Source: Bradyrhizobium diazoefficiens USDA 110
Lineage (GTDB): Bacteria; Pseudomonadota; Alphaproteobacteria; Rhizobiales; Xanthobacteraceae
Direction: 5' to 3'
DNA length: 64,000 bases
Assembly: GCF_000011365.1 (NCBI RefSeq)
Contig: NC_004463.1
Location: 992,001 to 1,056,000 of the forward strand
Shown: positions 48,748 through 57,407 of the stretch, in pieces
Layout: each line of letters opens with the position of its first letter
How positions within the stretch are numbered: the stretch's first letter is position 1
Translations under genes and position numbers: made by a program
The notes under the pieces: generated by a model
What the model saw: only the letters and a program-made list of their open reading frames with translations
Told to the model about the DNA's origin: nothing
The model's database searches: none

Positions 48748-49233
48748 TCAGCCGATCCCGAACAGGCCGGAGGGCAACTGGATCAGGAGCAGGCGCTTGA
48801 GCACCCACCACATGCCTGATGGCACCAGCACGGCGATCGGGATCGCCAGCGTCCAGCGCACCGGATCGATCAGCCGCAACATCAGCAGCAGCAAGGGGAT
48901 CGACGACAGCAGAAATCCCAGCGGCTCCAGCGCGAAGGAGAACGCGACGAGGCAGGCGATGACGAGCAGCGGCTTGCCCCAGCGCACATTTTCCCAGCGC
49001 GAGGCCAGCGTCGGCCCGCCCTCGGCGACGGCCGAGACGATGATGGAGGCCGCGAACACGCACATCAGGATGCCGGTGTAGAACAGCACGTAGCCGGAGC
49101 CGGGATCGTTGATCGTGCCGAGCTTCAGCCTCAAGCCCTGCCAGATCACAAAGCCGCCGAGCCCGAGCCCGATCAGCCCGCCCCAGAGTTCGGAGTTGGA
49201 GAGGCGGAGTTTGACGTTGGTTTGGTCGCCCAT
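48748..49233 (-). CDS. tctB: Tripartite tricarboxylate transporter, small membrane subunit TctB
   Basis: The 161-residue protein has four predicted helices (LWGGLIGLGLGGFVIWQGL, YVLFYTGILMCVFAASIIV, KPLLVIACLVAFSFALEP and LLLLMLRLIDPVRWTLAIPIAVL) in the TctB arrangement. It supports TctA in the membrane. ATG 49233 starts at MGDQTNVKLRLSN; the frame is open further upstream through a repeat, but those residues are not typical. It is 4 bp ahead of tctA. Confidence 0.9.
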   Translation of the reverse strand: MGDQTNVKLRLSNSELWGGLIGLGLGGFVIWQGLRLKLGTINDPGSGYVLFYTGILMCVFAASIIVSAVAEGGPTLASRWENVRWGKPLLVIACLVAFSFALEPLGFLLSSIPLLLLMLRLIDPVRWTLAIPIAVLVPSGMWWVLKRLLLIQLPSGLFGIG

Positions 49234-49259
49234 GTGAACCACTCCTAGACCACCGTCAC

Positions 49260-49384
49260 CCCCGCGCAACGGCGAAGCCGGTGTCGCTGAGGCGGCCGCT
49301 TCTTCAGCGGCCCTCGAAGGGCGACGGTGCCCGTGTCCATCCTTCGAGGCGAGCCGCAAGGGCGGCCCGCACCTCAGGATGACG
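49260..49384. repeat. Intergenic repeat, family F
   Basis: Contains GGCGGCCGCTTCTTCAGCGGCC and TCCATCCTTCGAGGCGAGCCGCAAGGGCGGCCCGCACCTCAGGATGAC, hairpin-forming blocks widely seen between rhizobial genes. It separates tctC from tctB in the operon. Confidence 0.7.
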
Positions 49385-49420
49385 TCAGAATTTGCAGTAG
49401 CCCAAGTTGTTCTCGCGATT

Positions 49421-50398
49421 CTACTTCTTCGCGAGCCCGAGCGTGTCGATCACCTTGCGCTCGGACTCCGTGACCTCGACGACGAACTTCCTGTAGTCCT
49501 CGGTGTTCTTGTAGTTCGGCACCATGTCGTACTTGGCGAGCGTGGCGATCACCGCGGGATCTTCGACGGCCTTCTTGAAGGCGTCGTGCAGCTTGGCGAC
49601 GATCTTGGGGTCCATGCCCTTCGGGCCGGCGATACCGAACGGGGAATCGTAGACCATGGGGTAGCCGAGCTCCTTCAGCGTCGGCACGTCGGGATAGTTC
49701 GGCGATCGCGCGCCGGTCCACACCATCAGAAGCTTCAGCTTGCCGGCATCGACCAAGGGCCGCCATCCCGTGGAATCGGCCTGGAGCATCGTGTGCTGGC
49801 CCAGCACTGCGGCGTTGGTCTCGGCGCCGCCCTTGAACGGCACCTGCGTGAGCTTGATGCCGGACATCGCCGCGATCTGCTCCATGCCGATATGGAGCGA
49901 GGTTCCGGTGCCCGGTGTCGCATAGGTCACCTTGCCCGGATTCGCCTTCGCGAACTCGACCACGTCCTTCCAGGACTTGAACTGCGACTCCGCGCTGGTG
50001 GTCACGCCGAACGTGTAGCCGGTGAGGTGAATGATATAGGTAAAGTCCTTCGCCGGGTCCCATGACACGTCCTGCATCAAGGGCAAGCGGAAGACGGTGA
50101 TCGGGATCTGCGAGATGGTGTAGCCGTCCGGCTTGGCGGCCGCTGCCATGGTCGCGGGGCCCACCGTGCCGCCGCCGCCGGCCTTGTTGTCGATCACGAT
50201 CGGCTGTCCCAGCACTTTCGAGGCGCTGTCCGCGATCGCGCGCATCGAGATGTCGGTCGAGCCGCCGGCCGGCCATGGCACGATCAGCGTGACCGGCTTG
50301 CTCGGATAGTCCTGCGCGCCGGCCGCGGTCGCGAGCAGCGCTCCCACGGCAATATGTATGGCGGCGAATACAGCCGTCCTCAGCCCATACCGCGACAT
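49421..50398 (-). CDS. tctC: Tripartite tricarboxylate transporter substrate-binding protein (Bug/TctC family)
   Basis: A 325-residue periplasmic binding protein with a signal peptide (LRTAVFAAIHIAVGALLATAAGA) and the Bug-family pattern: DYPSKPVTLIVPWPAGGSTDISMRAIADSASKVLGQPIVIDNKAGGGGTVG, then VTYATPGTGTSLHIG. Bug proteins bind carboxylates through two water molecules; the ligand is not predicted. It is the first gene of the tct unit, and its promoter presumably lies in the gap shared with the end of the multi-PAS protein gene. Confidence 0.92.
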   Translation of the reverse strand: MSRYGLRTAVFAAIHIAVGALLATAAGAQDYPSKPVTLIVPWPAGGSTDISMRAIADSASKVLGQPIVIDNKAGGGGTVGPATMAAAAKPDGYTISQIPITVFRLPLMQDVSWDPAKDFTYIIHLTGYTFGVTTSAESQFKSWKDVVEFAKANPGKVTYATPGTGTSLHIGMEQIAAMSGIKLTQVPFKGGAETNAAVLGQHTMLQADSTGWRPLVDAGKLKLLMVWTGARSPNYPDVPTLKELGYPMVYDSPFGIAGPKGMDPKIVAKLHDAFKKAVEDPAVIATLAKYDMVPNYKNTEDYRKFVVEVTESERKVIDTLGLAKK

Positions 50399-50600
50399 CG
50401 GGTTACCTCCCCCGCGGCGGCCTCGTTCGGGCCGCCGTCTCTCTTTGTTATGACGGGATTGTCCCTGAAATCACCAGAGAAGAAAAGCGCATTGCGCGGA
50501 CCGTGCGCAGCGGTCGACGCGGCTATCCAGCTGGAAACGGTATGTGCGACAATTGGTCGTTTGGAGGCGTGCCGAGGCACGGAATTTGACGTGGGCGTCC

Positions 50601-53468
50601 TTACGCCACGCGGCGAACCGCGTTCAGCGTCTCGATGGTACGTGCAACCTCGGCCGCCGGGCACGGTCTGCCGAAGTAATAGCCCTGCACCGCGGTGCAG
50701 CCGCATTCGCGGACGAAGTCGAGCTGCTCCTCGGTCTCCACACCCTCAGCCGTGGTCTCGACGCCGAGCACGGAGCCAAGGCTTGCGATGGTGCGAACGA
50801 TGGCGACGCTCTCCGGGCTTTCGCCGAGCGTGCCGACGAAGGAGCGGTCGATCTTGATGCGGTCGAACGGAAACTTGCGCAAATAGCTCAGCGAGGAATA
50901 GCCAACGCCGAAATCATCGAGGCTGACGCGCACGCCGAGCGCGCGAAGCTGGTGCAAGATCTCGATCGTCGCCTCGCTGTCGTCGAGCAGCGCGGTCTCG
51001 GTGACCTCGAGCTCGAGCCGCTGCGGCGGCAGGCCGGCTTCCGCGAGCGCGCTTGTGACCATCGCCGCCAGCCCGCGCGCGCGGAACTGCACCGGCGACA
51101 GGTTCACCGCGACCGTGACATCGGGCCATGACGCCGCGGTCGCACAGGCCGTGCGCAGCACCCATTCGCCGATCGGAACGATCAGTCCGTTCTCTTCGGC
51201 GATCGGAATGAATTCGGCCGGCGAGACGAAGCCGCGCGAGGGATGCTTCCAGCGCAGCAGCGCCTCGAAGCCGGTGAGCTCCGAGGACTCGAGCCGCACC
51301 TGTGGCTGGAACACCAGGTGGAATTCACGCGCCTCCAGTGCGCCGCGCAGGTTGTGCTCGAGCGCGTGCCGGCTGCGGGCCTCTTCCTCCATCTCGGGTT
51401 CGAACAGCTGATAGGCGCCGCGCCCCCTTGCCTTGGCCTGGTACAGCGCGAGATCGGCGCATTTCATCAGCTCGTCGGCATCGAGCCCGTGGTCGGGCGC
51501 GATCGCGATGCCGACGGAGACGCCGACATGGATCGACTGGCTTTCCAGCGGCGGCGGGTGGCCGATGATCTCGACCAGGCGGCGGGCGAGCTTTTCGGCC
51601 GACTGTGGCTGCGGGCCGCGCTGGAGAACGGCGAACTCGTCACCGCCGAGGCGGGCGACGGTGTCGTGCTCGCCGACATTCTCCTTCAGGCGCGCGGCGA
51701 CCCAGCGCAGCAAGCGGTCGCCGGCGGCATGGCCGAGCCTGTCGTTGACGGTCTTGAAATTGTCGAGGTCGAAGCACAGCACGGCCATGGCGCCGCCGGC
51801 GATCGCGACCTGGTTCAGTCCCTCGCCCATCTTCTCGCGGAACAGCGTGCGGTTGGGCAGGTCGGTGAGTGAATCGTGCCGGGCCATGTGCGCGACGCGG
51901 GCCTGGGCTTTGTGGCGCTCGGTGACGTCCTCATAGGTGACGACCCAGCCGCCAAGCTCCATCCGCTTGTGGTTGAGCTTGATGATACGGCCGTCGCTCA
52001 AATGGCGGTGCAGCGTGTGTTCGCCCTCGCGCAGCCTTTCGACATAATCGGCATAGAGCTTGGCGCCGGTCGTGTCCGGATGGATGCCGAGCTCGCAGCT
52101 GTGATCCATGATCTCGCGCATCGAAATGCCCGGCTTCACCACGTCGGGCGACAGCCCGTACATCTCGATATAGCGGCGATTGCAGACGATCACGCGCAGG
52201 CTCGAATCGAGCATGCACAGGCCCTGGCTCATGTTGTTCAGCGCCGCGTCGAAGCGGCGATACTGTTCGCTCAGTTCCTCGATCGCGCGCTCGCGCTCGG
52301 TGATGTCTTCATAGGTGGCGACGAAGCCGCCCTCGGCCAGGGCGCAGTAGCGCACCGAGATCACGGTGTCGTTCGTCATGCGCCGGCGCATCGGCGAGGA
52401 ATCGCGGTTCGCGATCTTCGCGCTGGCGGCTTCCAGGAGCTGTCGCGGACTGTATTCCGAAACGAACGCGCCGTTCGCCATCGATCTTTCGATCAGCTCG
52501 CCGAGATGCGTGCCGGGCCTGGTTTCCTCCGGCGACAGCCAATAGATCTTGCGGTAGGTGGTGTTGCAGACGCGCAGGCGCATGTCGCTGTCGTAGAAGG
52601 CGAGCCCGTGCGCCATGTTCTCCATCGCCGCGTCGAGGATGAAGTTCTGCTGCCTCAGCGTCTCCTCGTATTTCAGCCGCTCGGTGACGTCTTCGTGCAC
52701 CGTCACCCAGCCGCCGTCGGGCAGGAAGCGGGAGACCGCCTGCACCATCCGCCCGTCGTAGCGCATCACCAGCAGCGTCTTCGCCTTCCGGCTGCGCACG
52801 TCCTCGAGCCTGGTGTCGTGGAATTCGTCGGCCGACATGCCCGGCGTGTTGCCGCGCGAGAGCCAGTGTTCGATGGCCGCGCTGTGCGTGACGCCCGGCT
52901 TCACGACTTCTGGGTCGAGGTTGTAGAGTTTCAGGAAGCGTTCGTTGCAGACGACGACGCGGCTGTCGGCGTCATACATGATGAGGCCGTGAGACATGTT
53001 GGCGAGCGCATGCTGGCTGCGTTCTGTCTGCACGCGCAATTCCGCCTCGAGCCGGGCGAGGCGGCTGACGTCGTCACAGATCGTCATCCAGCCGCCGCCG
53101 GGAAGCGGCTTCAGCTCGAGTGCCATGACGAGGCCAGTCGCCAGCCGTTGCTCGGTACGGAACGGCTTGCCCGCCGCGATCTGCGCGATCCGCGTCGAAT
53201 ACAGCGAGTCGAGCTCGCTTTCCGGAAAATTCCCACGCGTCGCGCTGTGCGCGAGCACCTCGCGATAGCTCGCGCCCACCCGCACGACATCGGCCGACAT
53301 GTCGAACAGCGACAGGTAGCGCTGGTTGACCAGCACGATCCTGTTGTCGGCATCGTAGACGCAGACACCCTGCTCCATGTGGTCGAGCGCAAGCTGGCTC
53401 AGCGCGACCAGGGCCTCCGGGCCCTGCTCGCGGCGTGCACCAAGCTCGTTGTCGCGGGTCGACGTCAT
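50601..53468 (-). CDS. Four-PAS diguanylate cyclase/phosphodiesterase (GGDEF-EAL)
   Basis: The 955-residue cytoplasmic protein has four PAS (PAS_7-like) domains, starting at about residues 28, 152, 282 and 410, each opening with a motif such as MEQGVCVYD, MSHGLIMYD, MAHGLAFYD or MSQGLCMLD. A GGDEF domain (about 525-690) has the intact RLGGDEFAV, and an EAL domain (about 705-950) has ELTGFEALLRW, NLSPVQFR, EVTETAL, LDDFGVGYSSL and TTAEGVE. Both look catalytically complete. The allosteric I-site Arg is replaced by Gly (GEHD), so product inhibition may be lost. No membrane helix is seen. Confidence 0.94.
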   Translation of the reverse strand: MTSTRDNELGARREQGPEALVALSQLALDHMEQGVCVYDADNRIVLVNQRYLSLFDMSADVVRVGASYREVLAHSATRGNFPESELDSLYSTRIAQIAAGKPFRTEQRLATGLVMALELKPLPGGGWMTICDDVSRLARLEAELRVQTERSQHALANMSHGLIMYDADSRVVVCNERFLKLYNLDPEVVKPGVTHSAAIEHWLSRGNTPGMSADEFHDTRLEDVRSRKAKTLLVMRYDGRMVQAVSRFLPDGGWVTVHEDVTERLKYEETLRQQNFILDAAMENMAHGLAFYDSDMRLRVCNTTYRKIYWLSPEETRPGTHLGELIERSMANGAFVSEYSPRQLLEAASAKIANRDSSPMRRRMTNDTVISVRYCALAEGGFVATYEDITERERAIEELSEQYRRFDAALNNMSQGLCMLDSSLRVIVCNRRYIEMYGLSPDVVKPGISMREIMDHSCELGIHPDTTGAKLYADYVERLREGEHTLHRHLSDGRIIKLNHKRMELGGWVVTYEDVTERHKAQARVAHMARHDSLTDLPNRTLFREKMGEGLNQVAIAGGAMAVLCFDLDNFKTVNDRLGHAAGDRLLRWVAARLKENVGEHDTVARLGGDEFAVLQRGPQPQSAEKLARRLVEIIGHPPPLESQSIHVGVSVGIAIAPDHGLDADELMKCADLALYQAKARGRGAYQLFEPEMEEEARSRHALEHNLRGALEAREFHLVFQPQVRLESSELTGFEALLRWKHPSRGFVSPAEFIPIAEENGLIVPIGEWVLRTACATAASWPDVTVAVNLSPVQFRARGLAAMVTSALAEAGLPPQRLELEVTETALLDDSEATIEILHQLRALGVRVSLDDFGVGYSSLSYLRKFPFDRIKIDRSFVGTLGESPESVAIVRTIASLGSVLGVETTAEGVETEEQLDFVRECGCTAVQGYYFGRPCPAAEVARTIETLNAVRRVA

Positions 53469-53820
53469 GGGGTCGGCGTGATCTCGGCGGGCAATAGACT
53501 TAACGCAGCGTAATTCGAGCGCCGAGGGTAACGGAGACCCCGGAAAATTCCCTTAAGCGCAGTAGTTTACGGAGGGTGACCGGCGGTGGAGAGCGTCTCC
53601 GGATTGCAAAGGTGCCTGCAAGAGTTGGCCGAGAGGGCGCAACATATTTTCTGGTGTCGTCCCGGCGAAGGCCGGGACCCACAACCATAGGGAGAGGTTT
53701 GGCGAAGACTAGTAGTGAACAGGTTTTCCCGCGGTACTAGCACCCTGCGCTTACAGACAGATCACGCGGTATGGGTCCCGGCCTTCGCCGGGACGACACT
53801 GAGTGTGGCGGCATCTGCCC
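53469..53820. other. 352-bp intergenic region
   Basis: The first half (53469-53655) may hold the promoter of the four-PAS gene, which reads leftward from 53468. The second half is occupied by the family B repeat. I see no gene. Confidence 0.55.
53656..53797. repeat. Intergenic inverted repeat, family B
   Basis: GTCGTCCCGGCGAAGGCCGGGACCCA at the left is mirrored by TGGGTCCCGGCCTTCGCCGGGACGAC at the right. It lies 23 bp downstream of the end of the GNAT-like gene and could terminate transcription of the aminoacyl-carrier-protein cluster. Confidence 0.88.
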
Positions 53821-54696
53821 TCACGGCCCGTAGAGCACGAGTTCCGTGTCGGTGAGATCGGCGAGCTGCGGCTGGTGCGGACCCTTGAAATATTTGCGGC
53901 CACGCCGCTCGGTATAAATACCGACGAGGCCGGGAACCGGGCCGTTGGCATCGACCGCCACCGAGATCTTGCCGAGCCGCAGCAGCAGCCGGCCGATGCG
54001 GCCTGCGCAGGCGGCGTATTCGGCGGCGCTGCGGCAGTAGATCAGCTTCATCGCGGGCGGCGCGATGAAGCCGCGGCGGATGCGCACCGGTTGCAGGATG
54101 AAGGGGAAGGTTCCCTGCGGCGTGCGGCAGACGAGGCTAAGGCAATTGTAGCGCGCATGCCGCGTCAGCAGTTCGGTCTCGGCCTCGGAAAGTCCCTCGA
54201 TCGTCTTGGCGTGCTGCGAGATGACTTCGATCTTGCTCCAGCGCGGGGGCCGCGCCAGCGCTGGCACCGAAAAGAATATGCCGCGGCAATAGGCACGGAA
54301 GCCCTGCGTCTCGATGATCGGCCAGGTCCACGGCGCCGGGCTGATGTTGAGATAGGTCACGTCCTTGTGCCGCTGCGCGATCTTGGTCAGCAGCGGGGCG
54401 TAGTTGCGATACGCCGGATCGACATACCAGCTCGACAGGTTGCACTGGATCGCGGTCTCTTCACCGTTCTTCCGTGCCGTGTAGATCAGCAGCAGCACGC
54501 CGACCGGCGTGCCGTCATTGTCGATCATGTAGCCGAAGCGCGGATAGCCCTCCGGCACCGGCCGGAAGGCCTGCCGGCGCAGGCCCTGGATCCAATAGTT
54601 GCGCGAGCGGCCCACGAAGCCGCGCGTCAGCAAGTCCGCGATGGCATCGACATCGGACTCGGTAATCTCGCGGCATCGAACCTTGGTGTGGATCAC
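53821..54696 (-). CDS. GNAT-like acyltransferase associated with the aminoacyl carrier protein cluster
   Basis: A 291-residue protein with an N-terminal GNAT-like fold: VRCREITESDVDAIADLLTRGF, YMIDNDGTPVGVLLLIYT, WYVDPAYRNYAPLL in the position of the CoA-binding region, and IETQGFRAY. A second half of about 150 residues (PALARPPRWSKIEV onward) is of unknown type. The canonical Q/RxxGxG/A loop is not obvious, so it may use a carrier-bound donor instead of CoA; this is inference. The start is a GTG at 54696. It lies 95 bp downstream of the ligase gene on the same strand, so joint function is likely. Confidence 0.75.
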   Translation of the reverse strand: MIHTKVRCREITESDVDAIADLLTRGFVGRSRNYWIQGLRRQAFRPVPEGYPRFGYMIDNDGTPVGVLLLIYTARKNGEETAIQCNLSSWYVDPAYRNYAPLLTKIAQRHKDVTYLNISPAPWTWPIIETQGFRAYCRGIFFSVPALARPPRWSKIEVISQHAKTIEGLSEAETELLTRHARYNCLSLVCRTPQGTFPFILQPVRIRRGFIAPPAMKLIYCRSAAEYAACAGRIGRLLLRLGKISVAVDANGPVPGLVGIYTERRGRKYFKGPHQPQLADLTDTELVLYGP

Positions 54697-54744
54697 GCTC
54701 GTCTTACCCGTGGAAATGGTCGGCCTCGTTTGGTCTATCGTTTC

Positions 54745-54791
54745 AGCATGATCTTTTCGGAAAACCGCTTCGCACTTTTCCGGATCATGCT
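54745..54791. repeat. RIME-like short palindromic repeat, family G
   Basis: AGCATGATC at the left and GATCATGCT at the right enclose TTTTCGGAAAACCGCTTCG. The element ends immediately before the ligase stop codon region at 54792 and forms a hairpin between the ligase and GNAT-like genes; similar short elements are common in Rhizobiales. Confidence 0.85.
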
Positions 54792-55772
54792 CTAGCGCCA
54801 GCCTTCGCCATGGGCGCCGGCCGCAACATGCGGCTGCAGGCCCAGGATGTCCCGCACCTTGGCGGGCCAGGCGGAAAGATCGGTGCCGTGGGTGTGGAAC
54901 ATGGCGACCGCGAGCCGGTCCATGCCGAAGGCGACGCAGCCGGTGTGGGCCGGCTCGCCATTGGCGTCCTGGATGCCCCAGGTGGTGCCGAAATGCTCGC
55001 GGTGATAGTTGAAGCTCATGCAGGCGGTCGGCTGCTCTTCCGAGCGCAGCGGGATCAGGAGCTCGAACTTGAGCTGCTGCTGCTTCTGGCTCACCGCCTT
55101 CATCTGGCCGACGCGGCCGAAGAAGGGATCGCTGGCGTAGTCGACACGGAAGGTCAGGCCGAGATCGCGGGCGATCGCCTGCGCGCGCACCATCCAGCGC
55201 TCGCGGAAATCGGAAACGTCGTCGGGCGTGCCGATGCAGACATATTCGCGCATCCGGAACGATTGCAGCCGGTCGAGATGCTTCGACGGCTCGCGGCGGA
55301 AGCAATCGGCGGCGACGTCGAAGCGGAGACCGCCCTTCGGCAAGGGGCCGCGGCTCGCCGCGATCGGATAGACAGGGTAGCAGGCGGCCGGCGACAGCAC
55401 GAGGTCGGCCGGCGACAGTGACGTGGTCCAGTCGCCGCCGGCATCGAAACGGCTCACCGCGGCGTTGATCTCACGCTCGGTGCCGTGCAGGCCGCAGACG
55501 CATCCGAGCAGGTTCGGAAAGCTCTTGAGATAGCCGGACTTCTCGAGCTGGGCGCGGCTCATCACAGGTGGGAAGCGCAGCGCTTCGGTGCCGGCTTCGC
55601 GATGGCTGGTGATCAGCGCGGCGAGCCGCTCGACGATGCTCTCATAGAGCGCGGTGCGGGCGTAGACACCGTCCGAGCCCATGCTGTGGAACAGCTTGTC
55701 GGCGAGATGATCGAGCGGATCGGCGATTTGCGGTGCGGTGTCAGGCGAGTTGGGGAGAACAGCAATGTTCAT
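54792..55772 (-). CDS. Amino acid--[acyl-carrier-protein] ligase (atypical seryl-tRNA synthetase homolog)
   Basis: The 326-residue protein is a class II synthetase catalytic core without a tRNA-binding domain. Motif 2 is seen in DCFRREPSKHLDRLQSFRMREYV and motif 3 in GCVAFGMDRLAVAMF. The putative zinc ligands C131, E176 and C279 coincide in number with those I recall for B. japonicum Bll0957, as does the length. Bll0957 activates glycine and transfers it to the phosphopantetheine of a small carrier protein, not to tRNA (established for that homolog). The dehydrogenase gene upstream and the carrier protein gene beyond it complete the known neighbourhood. Physiological product unknown. Confidence 0.93.
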   Translation of the reverse strand: MNIAVLPNSPDTAPQIADPLDHLADKLFHSMGSDGVYARTALYESIVERLAALITSHREAGTEALRFPPVMSRAQLEKSGYLKSFPNLLGCVCGLHGTEREINAAVSRFDAGGDWTTSLSPADLVLSPAACYPVYPIAASRGPLPKGGLRFDVAADCFRREPSKHLDRLQSFRMREYVCIGTPDDVSDFRERWMVRAQAIARDLGLTFRVDYASDPFFGRVGQMKAVSQKQQQLKFELLIPLRSEEQPTACMSFNYHREHFGTTWGIQDANGEPAHTGCVAFGMDRLAVAMFHTHGTDLSAWPAKVRDILGLQPHVAAGAHGEGWR

Positions 55773-55836
55773 GTTCGACTTCCTGCTATCTGAAATTATT
55801 CTTGTTGGACGAAGGCACGTCAGTCTCGAAAACTTG

Positions 55837-57054
55837 TCAGTCCCGCAGGCTCGCCGGAATGCCGCTCATCAGCGTCGAGGTCGCAGCGTTGGCCAGGATA
55901 CGGTCGTTGTTGATCATGATCGGCGACGACAGCACGTCGCGCAGGTGGCGGCCCATGGTGAACTCGCCGTCGTTGCGGTAGCCGGAGAGGCCCGCGGTGC
56001 GCATCGCATGCATCACGGTCTCGACCGCGAGCTCGGAAGCTTGCACCTTCAGCAGCGTGATCGACGACTGGAAGTCGAGCGAGCCGAGTGCGCGCTCGTC
56101 ATGCTCGGCGCGGGCGAAGGCCTCGATATTGGCGGCGATCAGCGCGCGGAGCTTTGCCAGCGACATTTTTGCCGCGGTGAAGTGCGCTGCTGCCGGCGGC
56201 ATCTGGCCCCCGGAGCTGCGGGCCGCCTTGCGGATGAAGGCCTGCGCGCGCGTCACGGCCGCGGCGGCAATGCCGGCCCAGGCCGAGGACCAGCACAGAT
56301 GTGCGAACGGCGTCATCGTCTGGGCATGGATCTTGTCGTAGGCTTCCGGGAAGACGCGGTCGGTCGGGCAGTCGACCTTCAACTCGAATCCGGTGGAGCA
56401 GGTGCCGCGCATGCCGAGCGTTTCCCAGCCCAGCGTACGCTTCAGCGAATAATCGTCCTTGGCGAGCGCCAGCAGCACCTGGTCCGAGGCGGCGGCGTCG
56501 GTGGCGCGGCGGGCGATGGTGACGAGGCCGTCGGCCTCGGCGCCGTAGGAGATCACGGTGGCGTCGCGCACCAGCGAGACGGTGTCGCCGGCGACGTCGA
56601 CGGCGGCAGCGCTGGCGCGGATGTTGCCGCCGTTCTGGCCTTCTGTGGTGGAGGAGGCGAGCAGCCACTGGTCGCGGGCGACCCGGCGCATCATGGTTTC
56701 CATCCAGGGAATGCCGTGGCCGTGCCTGATGACGCAGGCGACCTTGGTCTGGTGCATCGCGTAGATCATCGCGGTCGAGGCGCAGGCGCGCCCGAGCGTG
56801 TAGCAGATGTCGGTGACGTCGTAGATCGAGGCGCCGAAGCCGCCGAACTCGACCGGGATCATGACGCCGAGCAATTTCTGCTCACGCGCGACGTCGAAAG
56901 CCTTGTGCGGGAAGCGGGCGTCGCGATCGACCCCGTCTGCGTCGGCCGCTGCCGCTACCGCGGTTCGGGCGACGCGCTCGATCAGGGAGGGGCCCTGCTC
57001 GAGGAGGTTCGTCTGCGTTTCGTCGACAGTGAGAACTGCTTCACGCACGTTCAT
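55837..57054 (-). CDS. Acyl-CoA dehydrogenase-family flavoprotein of the carrier protein cluster
   Basis: The 405-residue protein has the three-part acyl-CoA dehydrogenase fold: an N-terminal helical domain (AREQKLLGVMIPVEFGGFGASIYDV), a beta domain (SSTTEGQNGGNIRASAAAV and TLGWETLGMRGTCSTGFEL) and a C-terminal helical domain (QASELAVETVMHAMRTAGLSGY). It binds FAD and dehydrogenates a thioester. In this setting a carrier-bound aminoacyl thioester is a plausible substrate, giving an imine or dehydroamino acid, but this is inference. It is transcribed with the ligase gene, 64 bp apart, and divergently from the carrier protein gene. Confidence 0.9.
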   Translation of the reverse strand: MNVREAVLTVDETQTNLLEQGPSLIERVARTAVAAAADADGVDRDARFPHKAFDVAREQKLLGVMIPVEFGGFGASIYDVTDICYTLGRACASTAMIYAMHQTKVACVIRHGHGIPWMETMMRRVARDQWLLASSTTEGQNGGNIRASAAAVDVAGDTVSLVRDATVISYGAEADGLVTIARRATDAAASDQVLLALAKDDYSLKRTLGWETLGMRGTCSTGFELKVDCPTDRVFPEAYDKIHAQTMTPFAHLCWSSAWAGIAAAAVTRAQAFIRKAARSSGGQMPPAAAHFTAAKMSLAKLRALIAANIEAFARAEHDERALGSLDFQSSITLLKVQASELAVETVMHAMRTAGLSGYRNDGEFTMGRHLRDVLSSPIMINNDRILANAATSTLMSGIPASLRD

Positions 57055-57407
57055 GCTCGTCCGCCTCCGGTTTGCCGTTCGAGATCGCCGACATCATTCG
57101 CGATGCCGCGTAAGCGATCCTCCGGCCATCTTTGCTTGTGAGACGAGGCTACGGATTTAATTCAAATTCGTCGATGAAATACAGGGTAAACAAAGCCAAA
57201 TTCCGAACGAACAGTTAAGGTCGGGTTGTTGGCATGGCCGGAATTTCCGCGATCGCGTTAGGGATCTGGAAGATGTCCGGATTCCCGACAATCTGAGTCA
57301 TCGTTTACTAAGAAACGCGAAGTAATGGTGCCGGCCATTGCGGGATCGGCCGTCCCTGACCATCGTAGGCGGCAGTCCGGACCGACCAGACAAACGGGAA
57401 TTTGCCG
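57055..57407. promoter_or_regulatory. 353-bp divergent control region of the carrier protein cluster
   Basis: It separates the leftward dehydrogenase-ligase-GNAT genes from the rightward carrier protein gene, and includes an AT-rich stretch at about 57145-57215 and the short palindrome GCGATCGC near 57250. It contains no plausible gene. Promoters for both directions must lie here, but I cannot place -35/-10 boxes with confidence. Confidence 0.5.

Noticed and set aside
54792..55772. Ligase considered as an ordinary seryl-tRNA synthetase
   Set aside because: It lacks the tRNA-binding coiled coil or archaeal N-terminal domain, is only 326 residues long and has the neighbourhood of the carrier-protein ligases.
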